From: Myxococcales bacterium
GTDB taxonomy: Bacteria > Myxococcota > Myxococcia > Myxococcales > JAKAPL01
Direction of reading: 5' to 3'
Length of the DNA: 64,000 bases
Assembly: GCA_021783235.1 (NCBI GenBank)
Contig: JAJXUD010000005.1
Location: 35,364-99,363, forward strand
The position numbers were made by a program, and so were the translations under genes. Below the pieces are notes generated by a model. The model searched no databases. It was not told the origin of the DNA and saw only the letters and a program-made list of their open reading frames with translations. Shown here one piece after another: positions 53,849 through 62,346 of this stretch (positions within the stretch are counted from its first letter, which is position 1; each line of letters begins with the position of its first letter).

Positions 53849-53862
53849 TTGATCTGGATCAA
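53849..53862. promoter_or_regulatory. Consensus FNR-type operator
   Basis: TTGATCTGGATCAA is an exact TTGAT-N4-ATCAA palindrome, the FNR (not CRP) consensus. It lies in the 106-base region between divergent starts at 53814 and 53921. Its centre is about 41.5 bases upstream of a plausible start site near 53897, preceded by a TAGGGTAT-like -10, which is class II activator geometry for the rightward gene. An FNR-family regulator is encoded 1.7 kb away. Confidence 0.75.
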
Positions 53863-53920
53863 GGCGCTTGTCTTGGACATTAGCTTAGGGTATTGCGAGC
53901 TTCTGCCCGAAGGGTCGTCC

Positions 53921-55534
53921 ATGGCCACGAGCGTCGAGTCGATCAGCGCCGTCTCCTCTGCCGGCGCGGCGGCCGCTGGCCCCAGGGCGGCCGCGCTCTC
54001 CTGCGTCCAGTCGCCCGCCACCGGCTTCGCCGGCGCGGCCACGATGATCGGGCTCTACGTCTCCTACACGCTCTTCGAGGCCCGGCTCGCCGGCGGCGGA
54101 CCCGACTGGAACGGGCTCTGGGGCTTTCAACGCATCGCCCGGGACTACCTCGACATCCTCCTCTGCCTCCTCGTCACGTTCACCGTGATGATCGTCTTCG
54201 AGAAGGGGCTGCGCAGCGCCCGCTGGGCCGCCGGGCTGATCGTGGCGGTCGCCGCCTGGGTGGTCGCGAACTCCGGAGTCCAGCTCTGGCAGCTCTGGGG
54301 CGAATCGTTGACTTTGCCCGAGGCCGCGCTCCTCTCCGCGCTCGGCGCGCTCATCGTCCTGCTCGCGGTCGACCTCTCGAACCGAAAACGGCTCGGGGTC
54401 GCGAGCCCGCTCGCGGTGGCGCGGCCGGTCAGCTGGGGCCACGCGCTCCGCTCGGGCTTCTGGCGCTGGCTCTCGCTCTGGTCCGTGCTCTCGCTCGCGG
54501 TGACCGTCTACCTCGGCACGAAGCTCTATGCCGGGATTCCGGCCGGAACCGAGAGCTACTACCTGAACTGGCGGGTGACCTCGGTCGCGATCTGGTGGGG
54601 CTTCACCGTGATCGGGCTTCCCTACTGCGCGATCACCGTCAAGCGGCGAAGCTGCGTGAAGGAGGACCGATCCGATCCGGGGCTCGTGCTCGTGCTGCTC
54701 GCGCGGCGGCTCTGGAAGAAGGGGCCGAGGGAGGTCTACCGGCTCGTGAAGCGGCGGCGGATCCGGGTGGTCCTGCTCGACCTCGTGGTCAAGGGCTTCT
54801 GGGCGCCGCTCATGGTGACCTTCCTGTTCGGCGAGTGCGGGAGCATGCACTCTGGAATCGGCGGATCGTTCCCGGTTTTCGGCAGAGAGGGGCTCTTCGG
54901 AGGGCTCGGCCGGCTCTTCCGCGCCTTCTTCGGCTTCGCCGACGGCGCCTTCCTCGAGAGCAACTACCAGCTGCTCTACCACGGCCTCTTCGTCGTGGAT
55001 TGCAGCATCGGCCTGCTCGGCTACCTCACCTCCTCGCGCTGGCTCGGCACGAAGAGCAAATCGGTCGAGACCACGGCCCTCGGCTGGTGGGTGGCGCTCA
55101 CCTGCTACCCGCCCTTCAACGGGGTCACCGGCCAGATCGTCCCCTACGATCAGAGCCCGAACGGCGTCTACTGGCTCTTCTCCACGGTCGCCTTCCACCA
55201 CGCCATGATGCTCTGCACCCTTGCCCTCTTCTCCATCTACGTCTGGGCGACCATCGTCTTCGGCCTTCGCTTCTCGAACCTGACCCACCGCGGCCTCATC
55301 GCCACCGGCCCCTACCGCTACATCCGCCACCCGGCGTACGCGACGAAGAACCTGGCCTGGTGGACCGAGAGCCTCGTCCGGTTCGGCAGCCCCTGGCAGT
55401 TCGTCTACCTGGCGGGGTTGAACTTCGTCTACTTCATGCGGGCCATGACCGAGGAGCGGCACCTGCGGCAGAGCGAGGACTACCGCCGCTACGCCGAGCA
55501 GGTCCGCTGGCGCTTCCTGCCAGGCGTCTTCTGA
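53921..55534 (+). CDS. Polytopic membrane protein with ICMT/PEMT-type methyltransferase domain
   Basis: 537 residues from ATG 53921. About ten membrane helices come first, interrupted by a basic cytoplasmic loop (about 250-310). The C-terminal ~100 residues carry the isoprenylcysteine carboxyl methyltransferase signature: 'GLIATGPYRYIRHPAYATKN' and 'TEERHLRQSEDYRRYAEQVRW', then 'RFLP'. This SAM-dependent methyltransferase module acts on lipid or thiol substrates in the membrane. It is much longer than standalone ICMTs. The upstream FNR box predicts expression under low oxygen. Confidence 0.75.
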   Translation: MATSVESISAVSSAGAAAAGPRAAALSCVQSPATGFAGAATMIGLYVSYTLFEARLAGGGPDWNGLWGFQRIARDYLDILLCLLVTFTVMIVFEKGLRSARWAAGLIVAVAAWVVANSGVQLWQLWGESLTLPEAALLSALGALIVLLAVDLSNRKRLGVASPLAVARPVSWGHALRSGFWRWLSLWSVLSLAVTVYLGTKLYAGIPAGTESYYLNWRVTSVAIWWGFTVIGLPYCAITVKRRSCVKEDRSDPGLVLVLLARRLWKKGPREVYRLVKRRRIRVVLLDLVVKGFWAPLMVTFLFGECGSMHSGIGGSFPVFGREGLFGGLGRLFRAFFGFADGAFLESNYQLLYHGLFVVDCSIGLLGYLTSSRWLGTKSKSVETTALGWWVALTCYPPFNGVTGQIVPYDQSPNGVYWLFSTVAFHHAMMLCTLALFSIYVWATIVFGLRFSNLTHRGLIATGPYRYIRHPAYATKNLAWWTESLVRFGSPWQFVYLAGLNFVYFMRAMTEERHLRQSEDYRRYAEQVRWRFLPGVF

Positions 55535-55553
55535 TGGACCCGCAGCCGCGCCG

Positions 55554-56210
55554 TCAGAGCTCGGCCTCGTCGGCCTCGTCGGCGAGCGCGGACAGCTTCG
55601 CGCGGTCCAGGACCCGGAGCTGGCGCCCCGTCGAGATCACCCGGGCGTCCCGAAGCCTGGTGAGCACCCGCGAGAGCGTCTCGGGGCGAAGGGAGAGCAG
55701 CCCGGCGACGAGCTGGTGCTGGAGCTCGAGCGGGGCCTCGCCGTCGCCCGCGTGCGTCAGCAGGAAGGCGGCCACGCGAGCGGTCGCGGAGGTGCGCGTC
55801 CTCGCCTCCTCGGAGCTCGCGCGCGCGGCCTCCTGCAGGCAGAGTTCGAGGAGCGCCCGCGCCGGCGAGGCCGCGGGCCCGAGCCAGGCGCTCAGCGACG
55901 CGACCGGGAGCGAGCAGACGTCGACCTCCGAGACGGCGGCCGCGGTGAAGCGATGCGCGGTCCCACGGACCACCTGCGGCTCGAGCAAGGAGCCCGCCGG
56001 GCGCAGCGCCTGCCGCGAGACGCGCCCCTCGGAGTCGACCTCGGTGAGCAGCACGAGGCCGCGCCTCAAGAAGTGGGCCGCCTCGGGGATGGCTCCCTGG
56101 TGGAAGAGAACGTGGCCGGGCGGATGCGTGACCCGCGTGAAGACGCAACGGTGATCGGGACACGCGACCCCGAGGGTGCACTGGCTGCACTGAATGGCCT
56201 GCCGAGTCAT
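55554..56210 (-). CDS. FNR-type oxygen-responsive regulator
   Basis: 218 residues (ATG 56210; ATG 56222 adds four). The N-terminus 'QCSQCTLGVACPDHRC' has Cys 8, 11 and 17 in the exact C-x2-C-x5-C spacing of E. coli FNR, and Cys 99 in 'SEVDVCSLP' aligns with FNR Cys 122, so all four [4Fe-4S] ligands are present. A cyclic-nucleotide-binding beta roll (about 25-120), dimerisation helix and helix-turn-helix follow. The recognition helix 'RPETLSRVLTRL' keeps the Glu, Ser and Arg that read TTGAT. It is predicted to be an oxygen sensor and is divergent from the multihaem cytochrome gene. Confidence 0.87.
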   Translation of the reverse strand: MTRQAIQCSQCTLGVACPDHRCVFTRVTHPPGHVLFHQGAIPEAAHFLRRGLVLLTEVDSEGRVSRQALRPAGSLLEPQVVRGTAHRFTAAAVSEVDVCSLPVASLSAWLGPAASPARALLELCLQEAARASSEEARTRTSATARVAAFLLTHAGDGEAPLELQHQLVAGLLSLRPETLSRVLTRLRDARVISTGRQLRVLDRAKLSALADEADEAEL

Positions 56211-59200
56211 TCTCACCGGCATACCCGAGCCAAGGCTCGGGTTCAATCGGCCGTTCACGCCGCCGCCCTCCTGGCCGCGCTGGCGGCGTGCGGCCGGGCG
56301 CCTCCCGATCCGCTCGACGACGCGGCCGAGCGCATGGTGCCTCGGGCGCCAGCCCGCCCCTGGTCGTCCTGGCGGCCGGCCTCGCGGCCGCCCCCGGTCG
56401 ACCCGCGGGCGACGCGGCCCGCGTTCGAGCGCCATTGCGCGCCTTGCCACGGCGAGCGGGGCGATGGCCATGGCGATCTCGCCCGCTTCTTGCGCGCCCC
56501 TCCCGCCGATCTGACCACGGGCGATTTCGCGCTCCGGTCGACCTCGCCCGACTCGCCGCCCGCCGACGCCGATCTCTTCCGCACGATCAGCGCCGGCATC
56601 CCGCCCGCGGGAATGCCCTCGTTCGCCCAGCTGCCGGAGGCCGACCGCTGGGCGCTCGTGGACTACGTCAAGTCGCTCTCTCCCGCCTTCCTGGGGGAAC
56701 CCGCGGCCGCGCCCCTCGACCTCGGCGCGGAACCCCCCGTCCGCCCGGAGGAGGGAGCGTCGATCTACCGGGCCGCCGGCTGCGCGAGCTGCCACGGCGA
56801 CGGGGGACGGGGCGACGGCAGCGCCGTCTCGGATCTCGCAGAGAAGCCTCCAGACCTCACCCTCGGCCCGGGCGTGTTCGAGGGGGGAGCGACCCGCCGG
56901 GACGTCCTGCGCACCCTTCTCACCGGGATGCCCGGGACGCCGATGCCCTCGTACGCGGAGGCCGGCTTCTCGCGGCGACAGCTCTGGGCGCTCGCCGCCT
57001 ACGTCTCGGACCTCGCGAACCGGGGACGGGGCGACTGGGTGACCCGCTGGCGGCGATTCTTCGGCGGCCTCGGACTCGCCGGGGCGCCCAAGGGCGACGA
57101 CCCGCCGCGGTCGCGCCCCCCGCCCTTCCCAGCCGCGGACGGCTGCCTGCGCTGTCACGAAGGCATCGAGAGCATCAACGCCAAGATGCAGCCGGTCCTC
57201 GACACCATGGCGGGCGGTCGACGCGGCGCCTCTTGCGCCCTCTGCCACGACGGCGATCCGGACGGCCCGGACGAGCGCGCGGCGCACCGGAACCTCGTCG
57301 CGAACCCGGGCAGCCTCTGGGTCGTGGGACTCGGCGAGGGCTGCGCCCGCTGCCACGCGACGGCCGGGTCGCTCTCGACCTTCCAGGGGCACCCGCTCCC
57401 GACCGCGGTCGGCGGCCGGCTCATGAGCGTGGTCTCCCGGACCGACGACCCCACGGGCGCGACCGGAGGGGCGCACGCGTACCGCGTGCCCCGCGGACTG
57501 ATGGCCGCCGAGCTCGGAAAGGCGACGAACAGCCTGGCCGCCAACGGGCTCATCCCCAAGGGCGGACCCGCGGTCGCGGACGTCCCCGTGGACGATCCGG
57601 ACGGAGCCTCGCCCGCCGCCGGCTCGGAGGCCTACAAGTCCTGGGTGAGCCTCGCGCTCGACCGGGGCTTCTTGCGGCGGGTCGCCTGGGCCGACGTCAT
57701 CCCCGCGGCGCCCGCGGGGAGCCGCCAGTTCGAGGGGCTCGCGCGCGGCGCCGTCGGCGACATGTTCCGGAAGGACTGCGCCCGCTGCCACCTCTGGGAT
57801 CGCGGCTGGCCCGGGGCGGGCGGCCGCTACCGCTCCGAGGGCTGCTCGGCCTGCCACGTGCTCTACGGGGACGACGGCCGCAGCCGGAGCCACGATCCCA
57901 CCCTCGCCGGCGAGGGTCCTGGTCACCCGCTCCAGCACCGGATCACCGCCACGATCCCGTCGTCCCAGTGCGCCCACTGCCACTGGCGGGGCGGAGGCTA
58001 CTACTCGGACCTCCACTACAAGCGCGGCCTCGAGTGCCAGGACTGCCACGACTCGGTCGACGTCCACGGCGACGGGAACGTCTACCCGACGATGCACCTC
58101 CAGGTGTCGATCGCCTGCCAGGACTGCCACGGCACGGCGCGGGCCTACCCGTGGGAGCTGCCGGTCGGCTACGGCAGCCCCGTGCAGCTTCCGGGTCAGC
58201 GCGGCGTCGTCCGGGTCGACGGGATCGATCACCTGCTCAGCTCCCGCGGCAACGCGGAGGCGCGCTGGGTCCGGCGGGGCGAAACGGCGCTCCTCATCTC
58301 GCTCGACGGCCGCGAGCGACCGATCCCGCTGCTCAAGGATCTCCATCTGCGCAACGCCTGGTCCAGCGATGCGGCCCGGGTGGCGATGGACGCCATTCCC
58401 CGCCACGAGGAGAAGCTCGAGTGCCTCGCGTGCCACGTCCCACGGGCGGTCCAGTGCCAGGGCTGCCACGTCGAGAGCGACTTCGGCAAGAAGGCGATCG
58501 ACTGGGTCGCGAGCGCGAGCGCCCGCAGGAGCCCCTTCGAGCCCGCGGGCCGCGTCGAGACGCCCGGCGTCGAGACCTTCGCGTCGAGCCCCCACGCGCT
58601 CGTCGAACCGGCGCTCGGGGTCGACCTCAACGGCCGCGTCACCGGCCTCGTGCCCGGCTGCCTGCTGAGCCTCCGCGCCCGCGACGCGGACGGCGGCGTC
58701 GACCGGCTCGGCGCGACGTTCACCTCCGAGGGGCTGCCGAGCGCCACGCTCGCGCCCCTGATCCCGCACCAGGTGAACCGCGAGGCGCGAAGCTGCGAGA
58801 GCTGCCACACGAGCTCGATGGCGCTCGGCTACGGGGTGGGCCGCCACCGCGACGAGCCACCCGAGCCCGCGCCGGTTCCCGAGCGCCAGCCGATCCCCGG
58901 CGAGGAGGGACGCTTCATCGGCGCCCACGGCGTCACGATGTTCCCCGGCCCATCGAGCAGCGCGGGCGGAGGCATCGAGGCGTCGGATCGCTTCGACGTC
59001 AACCGGCTCGTGACCCGCGCCGGCCGGCAGATCAAGAGCCTCGCCGATCCCGGCGAGCGCCCGCTCTCGTCGCAGGAGCGCAACGTCACCGAACGCGAGG
59101 GCATCTGCCTCGCATGCCACCGGCTCTCGGGTACGCCCGCCTGGGCCTCCGCCGTCCGGCGCTTCGGCCGGACCGACACGCCCGAGGCCCACGATCGCGC

Positions 59201-59243
59201 CGTCGGCGCCCTCCTCGAGCAGCTCCTGCGCCCCGGGCGCTGA
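56151..59243 (+). CDS. 14-haem cytochrome c lipoprotein
   Basis: From GTG 56151 (1030 residues). This is the only ATG/GTG/TTG start I found upstream of the signal 'AAALLAALAAC' (lipobox), and it overlaps the divergent fnr-like gene by 60 bases; CTG 56199 is an alternative. I count fourteen CxxCH motifs, from 'CAPCH' (about residue 96) to 'CLACH' (about 986). The first two lie in class I cytochrome c-like domains; the rest are spread over a long multihaem region with 'CQDCH' and 'CARCH' repeats. It is probably an outer-membrane or periplasmic electron carrier in anaerobic or extracellular electron transfer. The family cannot be named from motifs alone. Confidence 0.82.
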   Translation: MIGTRDPEGALAALNGLPSHSHRHTRAKARVQSAVHAAALLAALAACGRAPPDPLDDAAERMVPRAPARPWSSWRPASRPPPVDPRATRPAFERHCAPCHGERGDGHGDLARFLRAPPADLTTGDFALRSTSPDSPPADADLFRTISAGIPPAGMPSFAQLPEADRWALVDYVKSLSPAFLGEPAAAPLDLGAEPPVRPEEGASIYRAAGCASCHGDGGRGDGSAVSDLAEKPPDLTLGPGVFEGGATRRDVLRTLLTGMPGTPMPSYAEAGFSRRQLWALAAYVSDLANRGRGDWVTRWRRFFGGLGLAGAPKGDDPPRSRPPPFPAADGCLRCHEGIESINAKMQPVLDTMAGGRRGASCALCHDGDPDGPDERAAHRNLVANPGSLWVVGLGEGCARCHATAGSLSTFQGHPLPTAVGGRLMSVVSRTDDPTGATGGAHAYRVPRGLMAAELGKATNSLAANGLIPKGGPAVADVPVDDPDGASPAAGSEAYKSWVSLALDRGFLRRVAWADVIPAAPAGSRQFEGLARGAVGDMFRKDCARCHLWDRGWPGAGGRYRSEGCSACHVLYGDDGRSRSHDPTLAGEGPGHPLQHRITATIPSSQCAHCHWRGGGYYSDLHYKRGLECQDCHDSVDVHGDGNVYPTMHLQVSIACQDCHGTARAYPWELPVGYGSPVQLPGQRGVVRVDGIDHLLSSRGNAEARWVRRGETALLISLDGRERPIPLLKDLHLRNAWSSDAARVAMDAIPRHEEKLECLACHVPRAVQCQGCHVESDFGKKAIDWVASASARRSPFEPAGRVETPGVETFASSPHALVEPALGVDLNGRVTGLVPGCLLSLRARDADGGVDRLGATFTSEGLPSATLAPLIPHQVNREARSCESCHTSSMALGYGVGRHRDEPPEPAPVPERQPIPGEEGRFIGAHGVTMFPGPSSSAGGGIEASDRFDVNRLVTRAGRQIKSLADPGERPLSSQERNVTEREGICLACHRLSGTPAWASAVRRFGRTDTPEAHDRAVGALLEQLLRPGR
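56224..56241. promoter_or_regulatory. Inverted repeat between fnr-like and cytochrome genes
   Basis: CCCGAGCC-AA-GGCTCGGG is an 8-bp perfect inverted repeat immediately upstream of the fnr-like start and within the 5' part of the cytochrome reading frame. It could be an operator or a translational hairpin for the divergent pair. It is not an FNR consensus. Confidence 0.4.
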
Positions 59244-59321
59244 CCCACCTCGGCGCCAGAGGTTGACCGGGGCGGGGCCTCGCGGGGATGATTGCCCATC
59301 CCCTTCACGGAGGCGCCCAGT

Positions 59322-60779
59322 TTGCGCGAGGTCATCCTCACCAAGGATCTGTTGCAGGAAGAGGCGCTCTCCATCCTGCGAAGCGTTCGCGACAACGCCG
59401 CCCAGGGCCGCTCGAACCGGCTCGGCGACGTGAAGGAGTCGCTCGAGGCCAAGGTCACGCTCGAGTTCGACGACTACTTCCTCTTCCTGCGGAAGTTCAA
59501 CTTCATGCTGCTCGACCGCGAGCTCGGCGCGCTGACGCTGACGCCCGAGGGCGAACGGCTGCTCGGGGGCGGCAGCGCAGAGGGCATCGAGGGCTCCATC
59601 GAGCAGTTCTTCGCGAGCCGCCTGGGAGACGAGATCGTCCGCGAGGAGACCGAGGCGGCCGCCGATCTGCCCCGGCGACCGCCGCCACCTCCCCCGCCCT
59701 CGGAGCTCGTCGCAGAGCCCTCGCGGCGGCCGCCGCCACCACCGCTCGTGGCCCCCGCGCTCTCTCGCCCAGAGCCTCCGCGGCCGCCGGTCACCGGATC
59801 GCCCGCCAGCGAGCGGGCCGTCGGCGCCGAGCTCGACCTGCGCTACGTCAAGTACGAGAGCCTCGGCGGCGGCGCGCTGGCCGTCGTCTACCGCGGCAAG
59901 CAGACCGGCCTCGGCATCGACGTCGCCATCAAGGAGATGCGGGACATCTTCGCCTACTTCTCCTTCCTGCAGCGCGGCGAGGTGGTCAAGAAGCTGAAGA
60001 AGGAGATCTGCGCCCAGGCGCAGCTCCGCCACCCCGGCGTCGTCGGGATCCTCGACCAGAACGCCGAGGTCTCGCGCCCCTACTACGTTCAGGAGCTCAT
60101 GTCGGGGAGCCTGCGGCAGAAGATCGAGGCCGCGGGCGGCAAGGGGCTCCCGGTGCCCGAGGCGCTGCGAGCCTTCCTGCAGATCGCCTACGCGCTGCGG
60201 GCCGCGCACGCGGTGGGGCTCCTCCACCAGAACATCAAGCCCGAGAACGTCCTCTTCGATTCGCTCGGCAACGCGCGCCTCTCCGACTTCGGCCTCTCCC
60301 GGGTCATCGACAACGACGTGACGCAGCGGCAGCTCCCGCAGGTCTTCGTCGGCCTCGGCGGAATGGCCTACCTGCCCCCGGAGCTGCTCTCGCCGAAGAA
60401 GGAGTTCGGCCCCGAGGGAGACATCTACATGCTCGGGCTCCTGCTCTACGAGATGCTGACCGGGCAGCTCCCGGGGCGCCGCTCCCCCCTGCCCTCCTCG
60501 GCCAACGCCGAGGTGCCAGCCAAGATCGATCCGATCTTCGACCGGATGGCGCAGGACCGGCGCGACGCGCGCTATCCCGACGTCGACGCGCTCCTCGACG
60601 ACTTCTACTCGGCCTTCTCGGACGGCCGCTTCCTGCACAAGGGCGACCTCGTGCTCCATGCCGGCGCGCCGGCGGCCTCGCCCTCGGCCCCGGTCGCGGT
60701 CGAGGCGGCGAAGCCCGAGGACAAGGCCGAGAAGCGAGACGAGAAGAAGGAGAAGACGCGGGCCGGCAAGGCCCCCTGA
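59322..60779 (+). CDS. Ser/Thr protein kinase-like protein, probable pseudokinase
   Basis: 485 residues from TTG 59322, chosen because GGAGG lies 8 bases upstream; TTG 59292 in the track has no ribosome site. An N-terminal ~115-residue helical domain is followed by a Pro-rich linker (about 115-165). The kinase domain has the Gly loop 'LGGGALAVVYRGK', the ATP Lys in 'VAIKEM', 'LSDFGLSR' and 'EGDIYMLGLLLYEML'. The catalytic loop reads 'LLHQNIKPENVLFD': the HRD Asp is Asn, so phosphotransfer is probably lost or weak. The tail is Ala/Lys/Glu-rich. It is followed by a PilZ-domain gene after 6 bases. Confidence 0.82.
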   Translation: MREVILTKDLLQEEALSILRSVRDNAAQGRSNRLGDVKESLEAKVTLEFDDYFLFLRKFNFMLLDRELGALTLTPEGERLLGGGSAEGIEGSIEQFFASRLGDEIVREETEAAADLPRRPPPPPPPSELVAEPSRRPPPPPLVAPALSRPEPPRPPVTGSPASERAVGAELDLRYVKYESLGGGALAVVYRGKQTGLGIDVAIKEMRDIFAYFSFLQRGEVVKKLKKEICAQAQLRHPGVVGILDQNAEVSRPYYVQELMSGSLRQKIEAAGGKGLPVPEALRAFLQIAYALRAAHAVGLLHQNIKPENVLFDSLGNARLSDFGLSRVIDNDVTQRQLPQVFVGLGGMAYLPPELLSPKKEFGPEGDIYMLGLLLYEMLTGQLPGRRSPLPSSANAEVPAKIDPIFDRMAQDRRDARYPDVDALLDDFYSAFSDGRFLHKGDLVLHAGAPAASPSAPVAVEAAKPEDKAEKRDEKKEKTRAGKAP

Positions 60780-60785
60780 CCGCCC

Positions 60786-61550
60786 ATGAGCCCGGACCGG
60801 AATCCGGAAGAGAGGCTCGTGGACCGGCGCGTCTCCGTCCGGCTCCCGATCGACTTCGAGGTCGCGCTCACCGATCACCTGACCCACTGGTCGGCGCGGG
60901 GACGCGACTTCTCGCCCGAGGGCTGCTCCGTGCAAGCAGACGCGGAGCTGAAGCCGGGGGACGAGCTTCGCGTCGAGCTCGCGCCCGCCTGGGGGGCCGG
61001 CACGCTGGAGGTCGACGGGCGCGTCGTCCACGCCACCCGAGGCGCGCTCGGCATCGCGTTCGACGTCGCGAGGCCCGCGATGCTCGAGGCGACGCTCGAC
61101 CGCTACGACCGGCTGCAGCTCGCCGATCCCAGCCTCGGCCTGCTCGCGACCCGCTCGCCCCGATCGATCGCCTGGCATGCCATCCTCCGCTCTGGCGGAG
61201 GGACCCCGATGAGCCGGGAGGAGCGACGCTTCCTCTCGTTCGTCGACGGCCACCGCTCGCTCGCGGAGATCCGCCGCTCGCTCGGCGCGGACTGGGAGAG
61301 CCACGGCCACCTCGCCATCGCGCTCCTCCACCGAGGGCTCGTGCGCGTCGGAGAGGCCAGCGCGGCTCGCCCGGTCCCGGTGGCGCGCGCCAACGTCCGG
61401 CCGGCCCAGGCGGAGCGCTACCTCCAGCAGGCGATCTCGATGCGGGACTCCGGCGACCGGAGGCAGGCGCGGCTGAACGCCCAGCTCGCCGCCTCGCTCG
61501 CCCCAGACGACCTCGAGATCGCGAAGCTGCTCGAAGCGCTCGCGGACTGA
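60786..61550 (+). CDS. PilZ-domain protein with C-terminal helical region
   Basis: 254 residues. The PilZ domain is N-terminal: 'DRRVSVRLPIDFEVAL' with RxxxR-like spacing and 'GRDFSPEGCSVQ' (D-x-S-x-x-G). It is followed by a ~75-residue helical domain ('EERRFLSFVDGHRSLAEI') similar to DUF4388-type modules and a short TPR-like end. It likely binds c-di-GMP. It starts 6 bases after the kinase-like gene, so the two are probably expressed together. Confidence 0.75.
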   Translation: MSPDRNPEERLVDRRVSVRLPIDFEVALTDHLTHWSARGRDFSPEGCSVQADAELKPGDELRVELAPAWGAGTLEVDGRVVHATRGALGIAFDVARPAMLEATLDRYDRLQLADPSLGLLATRSPRSIAWHAILRSGGGTPMSREERRFLSFVDGHRSLAEIRRSLGADWESHGHLAIALLHRGLVRVGEASAARPVPVARANVRPAQAERYLQQAISMRDSGDRRQARLNAQLAASLAPDDLEIAKLLEALAD

Positions 61551-61562
61551 GCCGGGCGCCGG

Positions 61563-62330
61563 CTAACGCTTGAGCCGCTCGGTGAGCTCCGCCCGCGAGA
61601 GCAGCCCCCGCTCCTCGCAGAGGCTGAGCACGGCCTGAAGCGCCTGGGCGCTCTTCGTGACCCCCTCTTGCAGCATCCGCAAGAGCTTCAGCTCTTCGGG
61701 GCCGAAGGCCGCGGCGGGCGAGGGAGCGCCGGGCGAGACGGCGAAGGGATCGAGCGGATCCGGCTCTGGATCGGTGACCGGCGGAGTGGGCTTGGGCGGC
61801 GCGGTCGGGGCAAAGGTGATCATCGTCTTGCCCGACATGTCCGTGATCTTGACCGGGCCCTCGGTCCCCTCGTCCGCGAGGCCGAGCTCGTCGACCTCCT
61901 CCCAGGCGTAGTGGCGCTCGATGGCCGCCTCGATCTCCCGGTAGCCGGCGACCGTCACCTTGACGCCGCACTTCGCGGCCCGCTCGACCGCGGATTTCGC
62001 GTTGTCGTCGAGCGGGTTCGCCATGGCGAGCCAGAGGGTCCTGCCGCCGTCGCGCATGACGCAGGGGAAGACCGCGAGGTTCTGGGCGAGCCGGCGCGGC
62101 ACCTTGGACATGGCGTCCGCGTCACCCTGGAGCTTGCCGAGGTCGACCTTCGGTATCCCGAGGGCCTGCGAGAGCGCCGTCGCGAGCCGCCGCTCGTCGA
62201 CGAGCCCCATGTCGACCATCAGCCTTCCGAGCTCGCCGCCCTTCTGGATCTGCACGTCGCGGACCTGGCGAAGCTGCCCCTCGTTCAGAAGGTTCTGCTG
62301 GACCATCCAGCTGCCGATCTCGATGGGCAC
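61563..62330 (-). CDS. MshEN (GspE N-terminal) domain protein
   Basis: 255 residues from GTG 62330. Residues about 10-140 are the GspE/MshE N-terminal domain: 'GELGRLMVDMGLVDERRLATALSQALGIPKVDL' contains the RLGxxLxxxG..xxxLxxAL pattern that binds cyclic-di-GMP in MshE. The ATPase domain of GspE/PilB is missing. A Pro-rich linker and a helical C-terminus ('LLRMLQEGVTKSAQAL') complete it. It is a possible c-di-GMP adaptor for type II secretion or pili, next to purF (16-base gap). Confidence 0.75.
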   Translation of the reverse strand: MPIEIGSWMVQQNLLNEGQLRQVRDVQIQKGGELGRLMVDMGLVDERRLATALSQALGIPKVDLGKLQGDADAMSKVPRRLAQNLAVFPCVMRDGGRTLWLAMANPLDDNAKSAVERAAKCGVKVTVAGYREIEAAIERHYAWEEVDELGLADEGTEGPVKITDMSGKTMITFAPTAPPKPTPPVTDPEPDPLDPFAVSPGAPSPAAAFGPEELKLLRMLQEGVTKSAQALQAVLSLCEERGLLSRAELTERLKR

Positions 62331-62346
62331 GCGCCGAAGTCCTCCT

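Noticed and set aside
55554-61331. 1925-residue minus-strand ORF
   Set aside because: Only its last 218 residues (the FNR-type regulator) are real; the rest is the shadow of the cytochrome, kinase and PilZ genes in a GC-rich frame.
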